Shown here: piece by piece, positions 1-8,572 of the stretch
Layout: the number at the start of each line of letters is the position of its first letter
Position numbering within the stretch: the stretch's first letter is position 1
Source: CAZKRL01 sp964555295
Lineage (GTDB): Bacteria; Bacteroidota; Bacteroidia; Flavobacteriales_D; Sanyastnellaceae
Direction: 5' to 3'
DNA length: 64,000 bases
Assembly: GCA_964555295.1 (NCBI GenBank)
Contig: CAZKRL010000004.1
Span: forward strand, 1-64,000
The notes under the pieces: model-generated
What the model saw: only the letters and a program-made list of their open reading frames with translations
Databases searched by the model: none
Told to the model about the DNA's origin: nothing
Program-made: the position numbers and the translations under genes

Positions 1-50
1 GATTTCACGCAAAGCACGCCAAGAACGCGCAAAGTTTCGCAAAGAAAAAT
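1..50. repeat. CGCAAAG-type degenerate repeat at window edge
   Basis: The first 50 bases contain four spaced copies of a CGCAAAG-like unit (near 8, 17, 30 and 42). From memory, this resembles dispersed intergenic repeats of many Bacteroidota genomes. It may continue to the left of the window. Bases 51-185 hold no gene that I can support. Confidence 0.35.
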
Positions 51-185
51 GCAGAATGACTTCGGTGAGATTACAATGACCGGCCTTGTTCCTACCCACA
101 TATCCAACTTCTGATCGCCGTGTATTTGAAAAGCTGCAGTATTTCTCCCTTGTTTCACCAGGTTGTCAGTCCTGAATTCGTTTGA

Positions 186-3119
186 TTATTTCCTCTTCAC
201 AATCTTATATGTGGTCTTGCTCCGTTCATTATAAATATGAAGGAAATAGACTCCATCCGTGAGGTGCGCAGTGTGAATGGCTTCTTTCCCTTCTGCCTCT
301 CTCTTACTGAAAAGTACTTGTCCTACTGAATTCAATAATTGAATTTCAGAAATTGCTTCAACTTCAATGTTCAGAATGTCATTCATTGGATTTGGATAGG
401 GGATATTCCGTCTTATCGTGTTCTCTGATATTTTGGTTGTGGTGAGTTCAAGTGTATCGTGAATTGTACATCCCGCGCTATCCGTAATGAGTATAATGTA
501 TTCTGAACTATCCAACCAGTTTATAATGGCTTCACCAGGAAGATTGTTCCAACTGTAGGAATATGGACTTACACCTCCGGTGACCAGCAATTCTGCTGTT
601 CCGGGCAGGCTGTCGGTAGGATAGGTCACCCATACGTTGAGTTGCATAGCGGGGTATTCATTGACCGTAAAATCTGTTGTTACAATGCAACCCGCCGCGT
701 CTTGAATTTCAATGGGATAAACACCTGCTGTAAGTGAGTCGGTATTGACATTGCCCCAATCCGTTTGAATAGGCGGATAGCCGCCCATGATATCGATCTC
801 GGGAGCGATGCTGCCGCCGGGACATACTGAAGAAACGCTATTCATAGCTTGCACGGGATTGAACGGGTAAACCGTGTAATGTGCAGTATCGCGGCAATCG
901 TTCTGGTCGATAACAATTGCGAAATACTCTCCCGCTGTGGTAAGCATGGGGTTATTCCCTTGCCAGTCGGTTATAAATCCTGGTTGGCCACCTGTGATTT
1001 CATAGGTGAGCGAAAGGGGAGCGTCAGTGCATAATGTATCGGAATAAACGATGAAATGAACGGCAGGCACCTGAACAACCTCAACATTGAATGGACCGGC
1101 ACATCCTGACTGGGTGAGGATTTGGCCTTCATAAAAACCTGGTATCAGCGCTGCAGGATCGGATCCGTCATTCATAACGATATCATATTCACCGTTGATG
1201 CCACTGATGGAAAGTGCAAGCTCAACCGGTTCTGCTCCGCATGAGAGGGGGGCAGTTGCAGTTACGAGGATGGAATCAGCATCCTCTATTTGCACAAGTT
1301 GTTCAGTGTAGCAAAATTGTGCACCGATGTATGTCAAGGTATACAATACTGGAGTAAGTCCGCAATATTGTATTTGCGAGTTCACGCCGTTGAGGTTCCA
1401 ATCTTGATAATCATCGGTTTCAAATCCTACGCAGGCGTCGGACTGCCCGGAGCAACTGGGTGGTTGAACGTTAATATTGGCGACGGCTGCATTACCCTCT
1501 TCTATTGTTGTCTGTATTTCTTTAATAATTCCCCATTCATTTTCGACGGTGGCAGAATATGTGCCTGGGGCATACACATATATACTGTCGTTATTTACAC
1601 TGTTGAACCATGTGACTTGTTGAGCATCGTTTACTGTGAGCCATATGGAATCATTTTCACACACAAACGATTTTTGGGCTTCAATCACTGGGTTGTAGGT
1701 TTCTCCCTCGATGAAAGTATAGGATGTGTTGGAATTCAGATTATAGTAGCGGTCTTCCCAACCAGATGGCCATTGAATAATAATGGAATCGAGTGTTTCA
1801 TGATCGGCCATACTGATGATTTCATGTTGAGAATCCTGGCCCATATACCCTTCTCCGCAATAGGTCTGAAGCATGCCGGATTTTCCGGGATAGTAATATC
1901 GTACGATCGAGCCCACAGCGTCGCGATTACTTGTTACACCTTGTAAATGAAATTTGAGCCAGCGATGAGCGCCACCATTGTTTTGCCAAAGACCGATTGC
2001 GGCGGGTTGCATTTTCATTTCAATAATATCCCACCAGCCGTCGTTGTTAATGTCGCCCTTCGCAGAGCCATACACCGACTGAACGTCGTTGGTCATTGAG
2101 GTGTCACTGAAGGTGTAATCACCATTGTTTCTCAAGAGGTAGTTTTGGTTGTTATTCAGGCCGGGTATGGTTGTACAAACGTGCAGATCATCATGGCCAT
2201 CGTGGTCGAAATCTAACCATAAGGTGCCCCAGCATAAAGCATTCACCTCGGTGCCGGATAGCGGGGCAATATCCACCGCGGTGTCACCATCATTGCGGAA
2301 GAGTTTGTTACCCGGCATGTTGTTGGAGATATATCCGTCAAAGTCGCCATCCGAATCAAAATCACTCCAGCTGCTGCTCATTCCTTCCATGGCGGTATTC
2401 AAACCGTATTGAGCACCCGATGCGATGAAGCCGTTGCCCGTATTGATGTATAACTCGTTGCCGTCGTTGAAGTCGTTGGCAACGAATAAATCGAGCCATC
2501 CGTCGAGATTAAAATCGATCCAGCTCGATTGATACGTGCGCTTAGTGCTGTTTGAAACTCCCATGGCGGCTGTTACGTTGATGAATCCACCGTTACCGTT
2601 ATTGCGTAATAGCCAATTGGTTGGTCCGGTGGGTAGCAAGTTGTAATTGCTCAGATAAACGTCTAAATACCCGTCCTTGTCATAGTCTCCCCAGGCACAA
2701 CCAAAGGTTTTCGCGTTGATGGCTGGCAGATGTAAACTGTCGGTTACATTCACGAAAACATCTGACCCTTCGTTTCTAAAGAGTTTGGCGCTTTGGTTAT
2801 ATACCGAAAAGAATAGATCGGAGTCGCCATCATTGTCGAAATCAATCCACATAATGGATTTTGGATCACCGGTATTATCAAAAAAATGTGCAGGTACAAG
2901 GGTTCCATTATCATTTCTCCAGGCCACAATTGGTTCGAAGGGTCCGCCCAATGTGAGATCGTCATCTCCGTCGTGGTCAAAGTCGTAGAAGCTTACTCCC
3001 GATCCGCTTTGAAGTGTGTTGCCTGTTAAGATGATGCCGGTTGAGTTGGTTATGTCGGTGAATTGCGCAAGCGATAATAGGTGTGCAACAAGCAGTATGG
3101 CGGTGTTTTGGATACGCAT
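186..3119 (-). CDS. Secreted FG-GAP/VCBS repeat protein with ASPIC/UnbV domain and T9SS sorting domain
   Basis: Cell-surface or secreted protein of unknown substrate. After a signal peptide (MRIQNTAILLVAHLLSLAQ) there are about seven calcium-binding FG-GAP/VCBS motifs of the D-x-D-x-D-G type (for example DFDHDGDDDL, DYDKDGYLDV, DINNDGWWDI) over residues 40-370. These predict a beta-propeller like CRTAC1. An ASPIC/UnbV domain follows (around SGWEDRYY), then Cys-rich SprB/Ig-like segments. The last 80 residues form a type A T9SS sorting domain (PYPNPMNDIL, GVYFLHIYN, terminal KIVKRK), so export through the T9SS is expected. An in-frame ATG at 3158 would add 13 residues; the internal start gives the better signal peptide. 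Transcribed divergently from def. Confidence 0.85.
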   Translation of the reverse strand: MRIQNTAILLVAHLLSLAQFTDITNSTGIILTGNTLQSGSGVSFYDFDHDGDDDLTLGGPFEPIVAWRNDNGTLVPAHFFDNTGDPKSIMWIDFDNDGDSDLFFSVYNQSAKLFRNEGSDVFVNVTDSLHLPAINAKTFGCAWGDYDKDGYLDVYLSNYNLLPTGPTNWLLRNNGNGGFINVTAAMGVSNSTKRTYQSSWIDFNLDGWLDLFVANDFNDGNELYINTGNGFIASGAQYGLNTAMEGMSSSWSDFDSDGDFDGYISNNMPGNKLFRNDGDTAVDIAPLSGTEVNALCWGTLWLDFDHDGHDDLHVCTTIPGLNNNQNYLLRNNGDYTFSDTSMTNDVQSVYGSAKGDINNDGWWDIIEMKMQPAAIGLWQNNGGAHRWLKFHLQGVTSNRDAVGSIVRYYYPGKSGMLQTYCGEGYMGQDSQHEIISMADHETLDSIIIQWPSGWEDRYYNLNSNTSYTFIEGETYNPVIEAQKSFVCENDSIWLTVNDAQQVTWFNSVNNDSIYVYAPGTYSATVENEWGIIKEIQTTIEEGNAAVANINVQPPSCSGQSDACVGFETDDYQDWNLNGVNSQIQYCGLTPVLYTLTYIGAQFCYTEQLVQIEDADSILVTATAPLSCGAEPVELALSISGINGEYDIVMNDGSDPAALIPGFYEGQILTQSGCAGPFNVEVVQVPAVHFIVYSDTLCTDAPLSLTYEITGGQPGFITDWQGNNPMLTTAGEYFAIVIDQNDCRDTAHYTVYPFNPVQAMNSVSSVCPGGSIAPEIDIMGGYPPIQTDWGNVNTDSLTAGVYPIEIQDAAGCIVTTDFTVNEYPAMQLNVWVTYPTDSLPGTAELLVTGGVSPYSYSWNNLPGEAIINWLDSSEYIILITDSAGCTIHDTLELTTTKISENTIRRNIPYPNPMNDILNIEVEAISEIQLLNSVGQVLFSKREAEGKEAIHTAHLTDGVYFLHIYNERSKTTYKIVKRK

Positions 3120-3180
3120 GATATAAGATAAATTAATTGCACGTTCAGAACATTTCATCAGTGTAATGGGTTTATTGATT

Positions 3181-3208
3181 TTGCAAAAGTAGTTTCAACA
3201 TAATTTTG
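3181..3208 (+). promoter_or_regulatory. Bacteroidota-type promoter of def, overlapping a divergent promoter
   Basis: TTG (3181-3183), 17-base spacer, TAATTTTG (3201-3208), matching the Bacteroidota/Flavobacterium consensus TTG-N17-23-TAnnTTTG. The def ATG is at 3212, only three bases after the box, so a normal +1 would fall on or next to the start codon. A second exact box (TACTTTTG, minus strand 3191-3184) lies inside the spacer and would serve the divergent FG-GAP gene. Confidence 0.55.
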
Positions 3209-3211
3209 GGC

Positions 3212-3775
3212 ATGATTCTTCCCATATATGCATACGGCGATCCGGTATTGCGAAAAGTATGTAACGACATTGATGAAAATTATCCAGGACTTGATAAGCT
3301 TATCAGCGATATGTTCGAAACGATGTATAAGGCTGATGGTATTGGTCTTGCTGCGCCGCAGATTGGCAGGGATATTCGATTGTTTATTATCGATGCAAGT
3401 CCGGTTGGGGAGGGTGAAGATGGTGATCCTACCTGCGTTGATTTTAAGCGTGTATTTATAAATCCTGTTGTTATTGAGGAGACGGGTGAAGACTGGGAAT
3501 GTGAAGAGGGTTGTTTGTCTATCCCGAAATTGCGTGAGAAGGTTACGCGCAAGTCGAGGGTGCTGGTAGAATATTACGATGAGAATTGGGACTTGTATGA
3601 AGAAGAGCTGGAGGGCTTTGCCGCGAGGGTTTTCCAACATGAGTATGATCACATCGAAGGTAAATTGTTTACCGATCGCATCTCGGCTTTTCGCAGAACT
3701 TTGTTGAAAGGAAAACTGGGTGATATTTCGCAGGGAAATATTTCCGTCGGTTACAAAATGAAATTTCCGAAATGA
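3212..3775 (+). CDS. def: Peptide deformylase
   Basis: Removes the formyl group from the N-terminal methionine of nascent proteins using a bound metal. All three family motifs are present: GIGLAAPQIG (residues 43-52), EGCLSIP with metal-ligand Cys101, and HEYDH (143-147), which supplies two His ligands and the catalytic Glu. The 187-residue length is normal. The ATG at 3212 is preferred over a TTG two codons upstream because it gives the usual N-terminus MILPIYAYGDPVL. It overlaps the next gene by four bases, so def, the lipoprotein and alkB look like one operon. Confidence 0.97.
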   Translation: MILPIYAYGDPVLRKVCNDIDENYPGLDKLISDMFETMYKADGIGLAAPQIGRDIRLFIIDASPVGEGEDGDPTCVDFKRVFINPVVIEETGEDWECEEGCLSIPKLREKVTRKSRVLVEYYDENWDLYEEELEGFAARVFQHEYDHIEGKLFTDRISAFRRTLLKGKLGDISQGNISVGYKMKFPK

Positions 3776-4317
3776 TCAGATACTCTATTTGGCTGTTGCT
3801 ATTTCTATTTTCATGTGAATCTGCGCAGCAACCTACCTCGGCTCCTTCAGTTTCTCCTGCGCTCTCGGCGTTGCAATCTGAAATCGATAAGCTGGAGATT
3901 AGATCTAAAAGTGATTCCGCGCTTAGTCGTCCGGAGGCATTAAGATTACTCAATATTTACCAAGATCGGTACAATCTCATACCAGCTGATAGTGTTGCTA
4001 TTGCCGGTCTTTTCGAAGCGGCTCGCATTGCTGATGGACTTGGGAAATTTGACAAGGCCATTGAATTGCTCGGGGTGTTTCATGATGCAACATCGAGTCC
4101 GGATAAGCGCGCAGAGGCGGCCTTCTTGGTGGCTTTTATTTATGATGCACACCTGAAGAATGCGAACAAGGCAACGGATTACTACAATAAAGTCATTCAG
4201 TTATATCCGGCTTCAACCTGGGCTCAGCAGGCCAAGGATGCTTTGCATCTGGTCGGAAAAAGTGATGAGGAGTTGATTCGGTTTTTAGAAGAGAAATCCG
4301 GTCAAAAGCCCGCTTAA
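3772..4317 (+). CDS. TPR-like lipoprotein
   Basis: Small envelope lipoprotein of unknown role. The N-terminus (MIRYSIWLLLFLFSC) is a lipoprotein signal with lipobox LFSC, so lipidation at Cys15 is likely. Residues 60-170 are helical and TPR-like: a helix pair around FDKAIELLGVFH and a second around ATDYYNKVIQLYPAS, resembling TPR_6-type outer-membrane assembly lipoproteins. The ATG overlaps the def stop (ATGA), and alkB begins two bases after its stop. In Bacteroidota a similar protein often follows deformylase; no partner can be named from sequence. Confidence 0.75.
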   Translation: MIRYSIWLLLFLFSCESAQQPTSAPSVSPALSALQSEIDKLEIRSKSDSALSRPEALRLLNIYQDRYNLIPADSVAIAGLFEAARIADGLGKFDKAIELLGVFHDATSSPDKRAEAAFLVAFIYDAHLKNANKATDYYNKVIQLYPASTWAQQAKDALHLVGKSDEELIRFLEEKSGQKPA

Positions 4318-4318
4318 T

Positions 4319-5341
4319 ATGAAGGTCGCTAAATATCTATTTGTTTGGTTATTGCCGATCAGCGCAGCTTTCAGTTTTGAGAGTCATGGATGGGCTACAT
4401 ATGCTGCTCTGCTTTTCGCTTTTGTAGTGGTTCCGTTGGGTGATTTTGTTTTGGGTGAAGATCGCTCAAATCCTGATGAGTCATTTAGACAGCATCGAAT
4501 TTTTGATGTGATACTATGGCTTACGGTGCCTACGCAAATTGGAATGTTGATCTGGTTTCTAATTATTTCCTCTCATGATCGCCCATTTTTTGAGGCCATG
4601 GGAATTATAACTGCGATGGGAATGATGTGCGGTGTTTTCGGTATTAATGTGGCGCATGAATTGGGGCATCGTAGTTCGCGAACGGAGCAGTTTTTGGCGC
4701 AAGTGATGCTTACAACTTCTTTGTATCCGCATTTCTTTATTGAGCATAACAAGGGACATCATAAGAATGTGGCCACACCCGAAGATCCGGCAACCGCGCG
4801 AATGGGTGAGAGCGTATATGCATTTTGGTTGAGGTCTATCTATGGAAGTTGGAAATCGGGTTGGCAGATCATGTCGAAGGAGCGAAGAAGGAAGGGATTG
4901 CGTGTTTGGAGTATTGGAAATCCAATGGTCAAATACGCCTTGTTGATAGCAGGATGTCCTATTATGGTGGTCGTTGTTTTTGGAGCTCAGGCCGGTCTCT
5001 ATTTCATGGCGGCGGCTTTGATGGGGATTCTGTTGCTGGAGACCGTTAATTATATTGAACACTATGGTCTAACAAGAAAGAAGATAAGCGAATATCGCTA
5101 TGAGGACGTTGAGCCTATGCACTCATGGAATGCCGATTATCGTTTGGGGCGCATGGTGCTTTTCGATCTCACACGCCATAGCGATCATCATTACGAACCG
5201 TCTAAACCCTATCAAGTTTTATCGTCGATGGAGACTGCGTCGCAGTTGCCGGCCGGTTATCCCGCAATGATGTTGCTTAGTTTGATACCGCCACTTTGGT
5301 ATAATGTGATGCATCCCTTGATTCAAAGAACCTTGAAATAA
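4319..5341 (+). CDS. alkB: AlkB-type alkane 1-monooxygenase (membrane non-haem di-iron)
   Basis: Integral-membrane hydroxylase of the fatty-acid desaturase superfamily, predicted to oxidise the terminal carbon of medium-chain alkanes or related hydrocarbons using electrons from rubredoxin. The four diagnostic motifs are present in order: HELGH (113-117), HNKGHH (143-148) followed by VATPEDPATAR, the AlkB-specific NYIEHYG, and RHSDHHYEP. Several hydrophobic segments lie between them. The length of 340 is slightly short for AlkB (about 380-410). No rubredoxin or rubredoxin reductase is nearby, so electron donors must be encoded elsewhere. Substrate range cannot be read from sequence; activity on other alkyl compounds is possible. 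Confidence 0.9.
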   Translation: MKVAKYLFVWLLPISAAFSFESHGWATYAALLFAFVVVPLGDFVLGEDRSNPDESFRQHRIFDVILWLTVPTQIGMLIWFLIISSHDRPFFEAMGIITAMGMMCGVFGINVAHELGHRSSRTEQFLAQVMLTTSLYPHFFIEHNKGHHKNVATPEDPATARMGESVYAFWLRSIYGSWKSGWQIMSKERRRKGLRVWSIGNPMVKYALLIAGCPIMVVVVFGAQAGLYFMAAALMGILLLETVNYIEHYGLTRKKISEYRYEDVEPMHSWNADYRLGRMVLFDLTRHSDHHYEPSKPYQVLSSMETASQLPAGYPAMMLLSLIPPLWYNVMHPLIQRTLK

Positions 5342-5414
5342 TCATAGAGCTGATTTGAACTTCTTCCGATGCACTAATTTGTGATAACATTGAATTCATA
5401 ATGGTCGATATCGG

Positions 5415-5753
5415 TTATTTCGTCGTGAGAAGCAAGGTCTCCGGATCCCAAAATTTATTGTCGAAATCCAATACTTGATCATTGTGTATTTCTACACCTT
5501 CTTGCTCCAAAAGTTCGGCCATTAATCCGGGTGTTTTGAAATGATGTTTGCCGCTCAAAAGACCGTTGCGATTAACCACACGATGTGCAGGGATGTTATC
5601 GTATTGATGCGATGCATTCATTGCCCAGCCCACCATTCGTGCGCTTTTTGTCATACCTAAGTATTTGGCAATTGCACCATATGTGGTAACCTTACCCTGC
5701 GGTATCAAACGCGCAACTGCCCATACGTCTTCGAAAAAATGATGAGAACTCAT
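5415..5753 (-). CDS. Alkyltransferase-like protein (MGMT family lacking the acceptor Cys)
   Basis: A 112-residue protein of the O6-alkylguanine-DNA alkyltransferase DNA-binding fold. The segment IPQGKVTTYGAIAKYLG is the typical winged-helix start. The acceptor motif, PCHRV in true methyltransferases, reads PAHRV here, so it cannot accept alkyl groups. This matches the Atl family, which binds O6-alkylguanine and hands the lesion to nucleotide excision repair. The start is set at 5753, where the ATG overlaps the trmB stop (ATGA); an upstream in-frame start would run into trmB. Likely co-transcribed with trmB. Confidence 0.9.
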   Translation of the reverse strand: MSSHHFFEDVWAVARLIPQGKVTTYGAIAKYLGMTKSARMVGWAMNASHQYDNIPAHRVVNRNGLLSGKHHFKTPGLMAELLEQEGVEIHNDQVLDFDNKFWDPETLLLTTK

Positions 5754-6445
5754 TTCAATTGTTGAATACGAATGTATTTCGTCTCTCGCCCTTGGCTGAG
5801 CCACATGGTTTCATAGTAGGTTCGTATTTCAAGTATGTTTTTCCACTCATCGTTGAGTGTTGACGTAAATCCATTGTATATATCAGGATGGTGCAATGCA
5901 ATAGCGTAACGCTCATCTGTGCTAAATTCTAGCAGGGCTTTGCGATAGACCTCAGGATTGTCATGCTTGATGTGAATGAATCCGCCTGCGCGAAGAAAGG
6001 TTCTGTATTTCTGAGCGAAGTGGAGTGAAGTCATCCGACGAACTCCGGTTTTGTCCTGTGGCTGCGGGTCACTGAAGGTCAGCCATATTTCTGCTATCTC
6101 ATTTTGGTCAAAAAAGGACTCGATAAATTCTATTCGTGTTCTGAGGAATGCTACGTTGGTCAAACCTCCCATTTGTGCCTCGCGCGCGCCCTTATGAAAA
6201 CGATGTCCCTTGACATCAATGCCGATGAAATTTCTATTGGGGTACATTCGGGCCAGGCCAATGGTATATTCTCCCTTCCCACAACCCAATTCTATTGTAA
6301 TTGGATTTTCATTCTCGAAAACCTGCTTATGCCATTCCCCTTTCAGATAGGTTTTGCCCTCTCTGATAATGGGAAGCAAAGGGGGTTCGTGAACGTGGGG
6401 CATGGTTTTATTTTCCGCCCATCTGCGGAGTTTATCCTTGCCCAT
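5750..6445 (-). CDS. trmB: tRNA (guanine-N7-)-methyltransferase
   Basis: SAM-dependent enzyme that makes m7G46 in the variable loop of tRNAs. The 231-residue length fits. It shows the SAM-binding motif ELGCGKGEYTIGLA, then FIGIDVKGHRFHKGA, and the TrmB signature IWLTFSDPQPQDK (usual form FPDPWPKxRH, as varied in Bacteroidota). It ends in a four-base overlap with the Atl-like gene and starts 11 bases after fabI, so fabI-trmB-atl is probably one transcript. Confidence 0.95.
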   Translation of the reverse strand: MGKDKLRRWAENKTMPHVHEPPLLPIIREGKTYLKGEWHKQVFENENPITIELGCGKGEYTIGLARMYPNRNFIGIDVKGHRFHKGAREAQMGGLTNVAFLRTRIEFIESFFDQNEIAEIWLTFSDPQPQDKTGVRRMTSLHFAQKYRTFLRAGGFIHIKHDNPEVYRKALLEFSTDERYAIALHHPDIYNGFTSTLNDEWKNILEIRTYYETMWLSQGRETKYIRIQQLK

Positions 6446-6456
6446 GATTGGAGTCT

Positions 6457-7278
6457 TTATGAATTGCCAAATTTCTCTACGACATGTTGGGTTACGCCCG
6501 TATTGCTGAAGCCCCCGTCATGAAATAGGTTTTGCATGGTTACATATCTCGTGAGATCACTGAACAGGGCAATGCAATAGTCGGCACAAGCAAGTGCATC
6601 GGCATTGCCAAGGGGCGACATGGATTCAGAATAGTTGATGAAACCGTCAAAACCTTTTACACCACTGCCAGCTGTGGTAACTGTTGGCGATTGCGATATG
6701 GTGTTGATACGAACTTTTTTAGCAGCACCGTAATGGTAACCAAAGCTTCTTGCTATGCTCTCCAGTAAACTTTTGGCATCGGCCATGTCGTTGTAATCAG
6801 GGAAAATTCTCTGTGCCGCGATGTACGTCAATGCTACTACTGAGCCCCAATCATTGATCGCGTCTTTTTTCCAGGCGGATGCCAGCATTTTGTGCAAGCT
6901 CGTTGCGCTTACATCCAAAGTTTGCTTGTACCATTCGTAATTTATTTCTGTATAGTGTTTGCCCTTGCGAACGTTTGGACTCATGCCAATGCTATGTAAG
7001 ATGAAGTCGAACTTGCCTCCGAAGTGTTCCATGGATTTGTCCATGAGCTGATCCACTTCTTCCACATTGGTTGCGTCTGCGGGTATGATTGGCGCGTTGC
7101 CTATCGCAGCAGATAAATTATTGATTTCCCCCATTCTCATTGCGATGGGCGCATTGGTAAGTACAATTTGTGCGCCTTCTGCGTATGCTCTTTCGGCAAC
7201 TTTCCAGGCAATCGACTTTTCGTTTAATGCTCCGCTAATAATGCCTTTCTTTCCTTTCAATAATCCGTTACTCATCAT
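6457..7278 (-). CDS. fabI: Enoyl-[acyl-carrier-protein] reductase (NADH)
   Basis: Last reductive step of the fatty-acid elongation cycle. The 273 residues form a short-chain dehydrogenase fold of the FabI class. The N-terminal GIISGALNEKSIAWKVAERA is the FabI-type NAD-binding loop. The catalytic Tyr-x6-Lys is present in YNDMADAK, with the other family Tyr in ALTYIAAQR. The C-terminal part GGFSNTGV is typical. An exact TAnnTTTG box (TAGATTTG, minus strand 7300-7293) lies 14 bases before the start. Divergent from ribB. Confidence 0.96.
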   Translation of the reverse strand: MMSNGLLKGKKGIISGALNEKSIAWKVAERAYAEGAQIVLTNAPIAMRMGEINNLSAAIGNAPIIPADATNVEEVDQLMDKSMEHFGGKFDFILHSIGMSPNVRKGKHYTEINYEWYKQTLDVSATSLHKMLASAWKKDAINDWGSVVALTYIAAQRIFPDYNDMADAKSLLESIARSFGYHYGAAKKVRINTISQSPTVTTAGSGVKGFDGFINYSESMSPLGNADALACADYCIALFSDLTRYVTMQNLFHDGGFSNTGVTQHVVEKFGNS

Positions 7279-7292
7279 AAAAATCTTTAGGG

Positions 7293-7300
7293 CAAATCTA
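7293..7300 (-). promoter_or_regulatory. -7 box of fabI
   Basis: TAGATTTG on the minus strand, an exact match to the Bacteroidota TAnnTTTG element, 14 bases upstream of the fabI ATG. A clear TTG element at ideal spacing is not visible. Confidence 0.4.
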
Positions 7301-7437
7301 TTAGAACATTTTTGGAAATGGGAATTTCAAAAGTTTGTTTTATTTCCGTCAACTTTATCAGGGATCAGTGGTTTGTTTAGCGATGCGCCAAAGCATGAGC
7401 GGTTGCGCTAACTTTCAGCCCTGAAATGCAAGGTTCA

Positions 7438-8496
7438 ATGTCGGATTTTCATCTTAATACAATCTCTGAAGCCATCGAGGATATCCGCATGGGAAAGATT
7501 GTCATCGTTGTCGACGATGAGGATCGTGAGAATGAAGGCGATTTTATTTGCGCCGCAGAGTGCACTACTCCTGAGGTGGTGAACTTTATGTGCACGCAAG
7601 GACGTGGTTTGATCTGCGTGGCTCTGGATGAGTCCATTTGCAAAAAACTGAACCTCGACCTTATGGTTCCCAATGCTACCGATCCGCTCAAAACCGCTTT
7701 TACCGTTTCAGTGGATTTGCTCGGTGAAGGTTGTACTACAGGTATCAGTGCACACGACAGATCAAAGACCATTCAGGCATTAACGGATGACAACCGTGAG
7801 CCACATCACTTCTCCCGCCCGGGTCACATTTTTCCTCTGATTGCCAAACCAGGGGGTGTGCTTCGTCGCACCGGTCATACCGAGGCCGCTGTTGACCTGG
7901 CGCGTCTTGCGGGTCTCAAGCCGGCAGGCACCATTGTAGAAATCATGAACGATGATGGCACCATGGCACGTCTGCCCCAATTGATAAGTATCGCGCAAAA
8001 GCATGCACTCAAAATTGTGAGTATCCGTGATCTCATCTCGTTCCGTTTGCAAACGGACGTACTACTTCAAAAGGTCGAGGAGACGCTCGTAGATTCGATA
8101 CATGGCACTTTTGAACGCATCACGTTCACCGCTAAGTATGGTGGCAATACCTACCATGCCTTTTGTATGAGAGGTTGGAGCGCTGACGATATAGTGCCAG
8201 TCAGGATGCATAGTGCAAATCACGTGGAAGACGTGTTCAGTTTTGATAAGCAAAATGTGTTGTCTCGTTCTCTCGAAATCATACGTGGTCGCGGTTTTGG
8301 TGTGCTCGTTTATATTGTGCCTGAAGCCCGGTCTCATGTCAACGATCCGCTCGATTTTGGTCTTGGGGCACAGGTGCTTCGTGAACTCGGTATTCACCGT
8401 ATGCAACTCATCACATCTGCCCCGTTGTCGAGAAGAAGGGGACTCGAGGGATATGGTCTTGAAATTTGTTCGACCTTGCATCCTCTGGAAAAATAA
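7438..8496 (+). CDS. ribB: 3,4-dihydroxy-2-butanone 4-phosphate synthase with degenerate GTP cyclohydrolase II domain
   Basis: The N-terminal half (to about residue 205) is a complete RibB domain: VVDDEDRENEGDF (metal and substrate acidic loop), TGISAHDRSKTI, and RPGHIFPL...GGVLRRTGHTEAAVD. It converts ribulose 5-phosphate to the four-carbon riboflavin precursor. The C-terminal half aligns with RibA, but the zinc-binding Cys cluster and GTP-binding residues are absent: RMHSANHVEDVF stands where RVHSECLTGDVF is expected. GTP cyclohydrolase activity is therefore unlikely from this protein. An ATG at 7426 is also possible; 7438 gives the usual N-terminus MSDFHLNTI. Confidence 0.92.
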   Translation: MSDFHLNTISEAIEDIRMGKIVIVVDDEDRENEGDFICAAECTTPEVVNFMCTQGRGLICVALDESICKKLNLDLMVPNATDPLKTAFTVSVDLLGEGCTTGISAHDRSKTIQALTDDNREPHHFSRPGHIFPLIAKPGGVLRRTGHTEAAVDLARLAGLKPAGTIVEIMNDDGTMARLPQLISIAQKHALKIVSIRDLISFRLQTDVLLQKVEETLVDSIHGTFERITFTAKYGGNTYHAFCMRGWSADDIVPVRMHSANHVEDVFSFDKQNVLSRSLEIIRGRGFGVLVYIVPEARSHVNDPLDFGLGAQVLRELGIHRMQLITSAPLSRRRGLEGYGLEICSTLHPLEK

Positions 8497-8572
8497 AATC
8501 TGTGCGCTATGAATAATTCATCACAGTGTATTCATGCTAACGGAGATTAATTCAGATCTGAAATCGTAAAGT

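Noticed and set aside
1290..1946. 218-codon plus-strand frame opposite the FG-GAP protein
   Set aside because: Antisense to the ASPIC and Cys-rich segments of a clear gene, with no recognisable domain.
7301..7437. FMN riboswitch upstream of ribB
   Set aside because: The spacer is short and none of the conserved RFN-element segments is recognisable.
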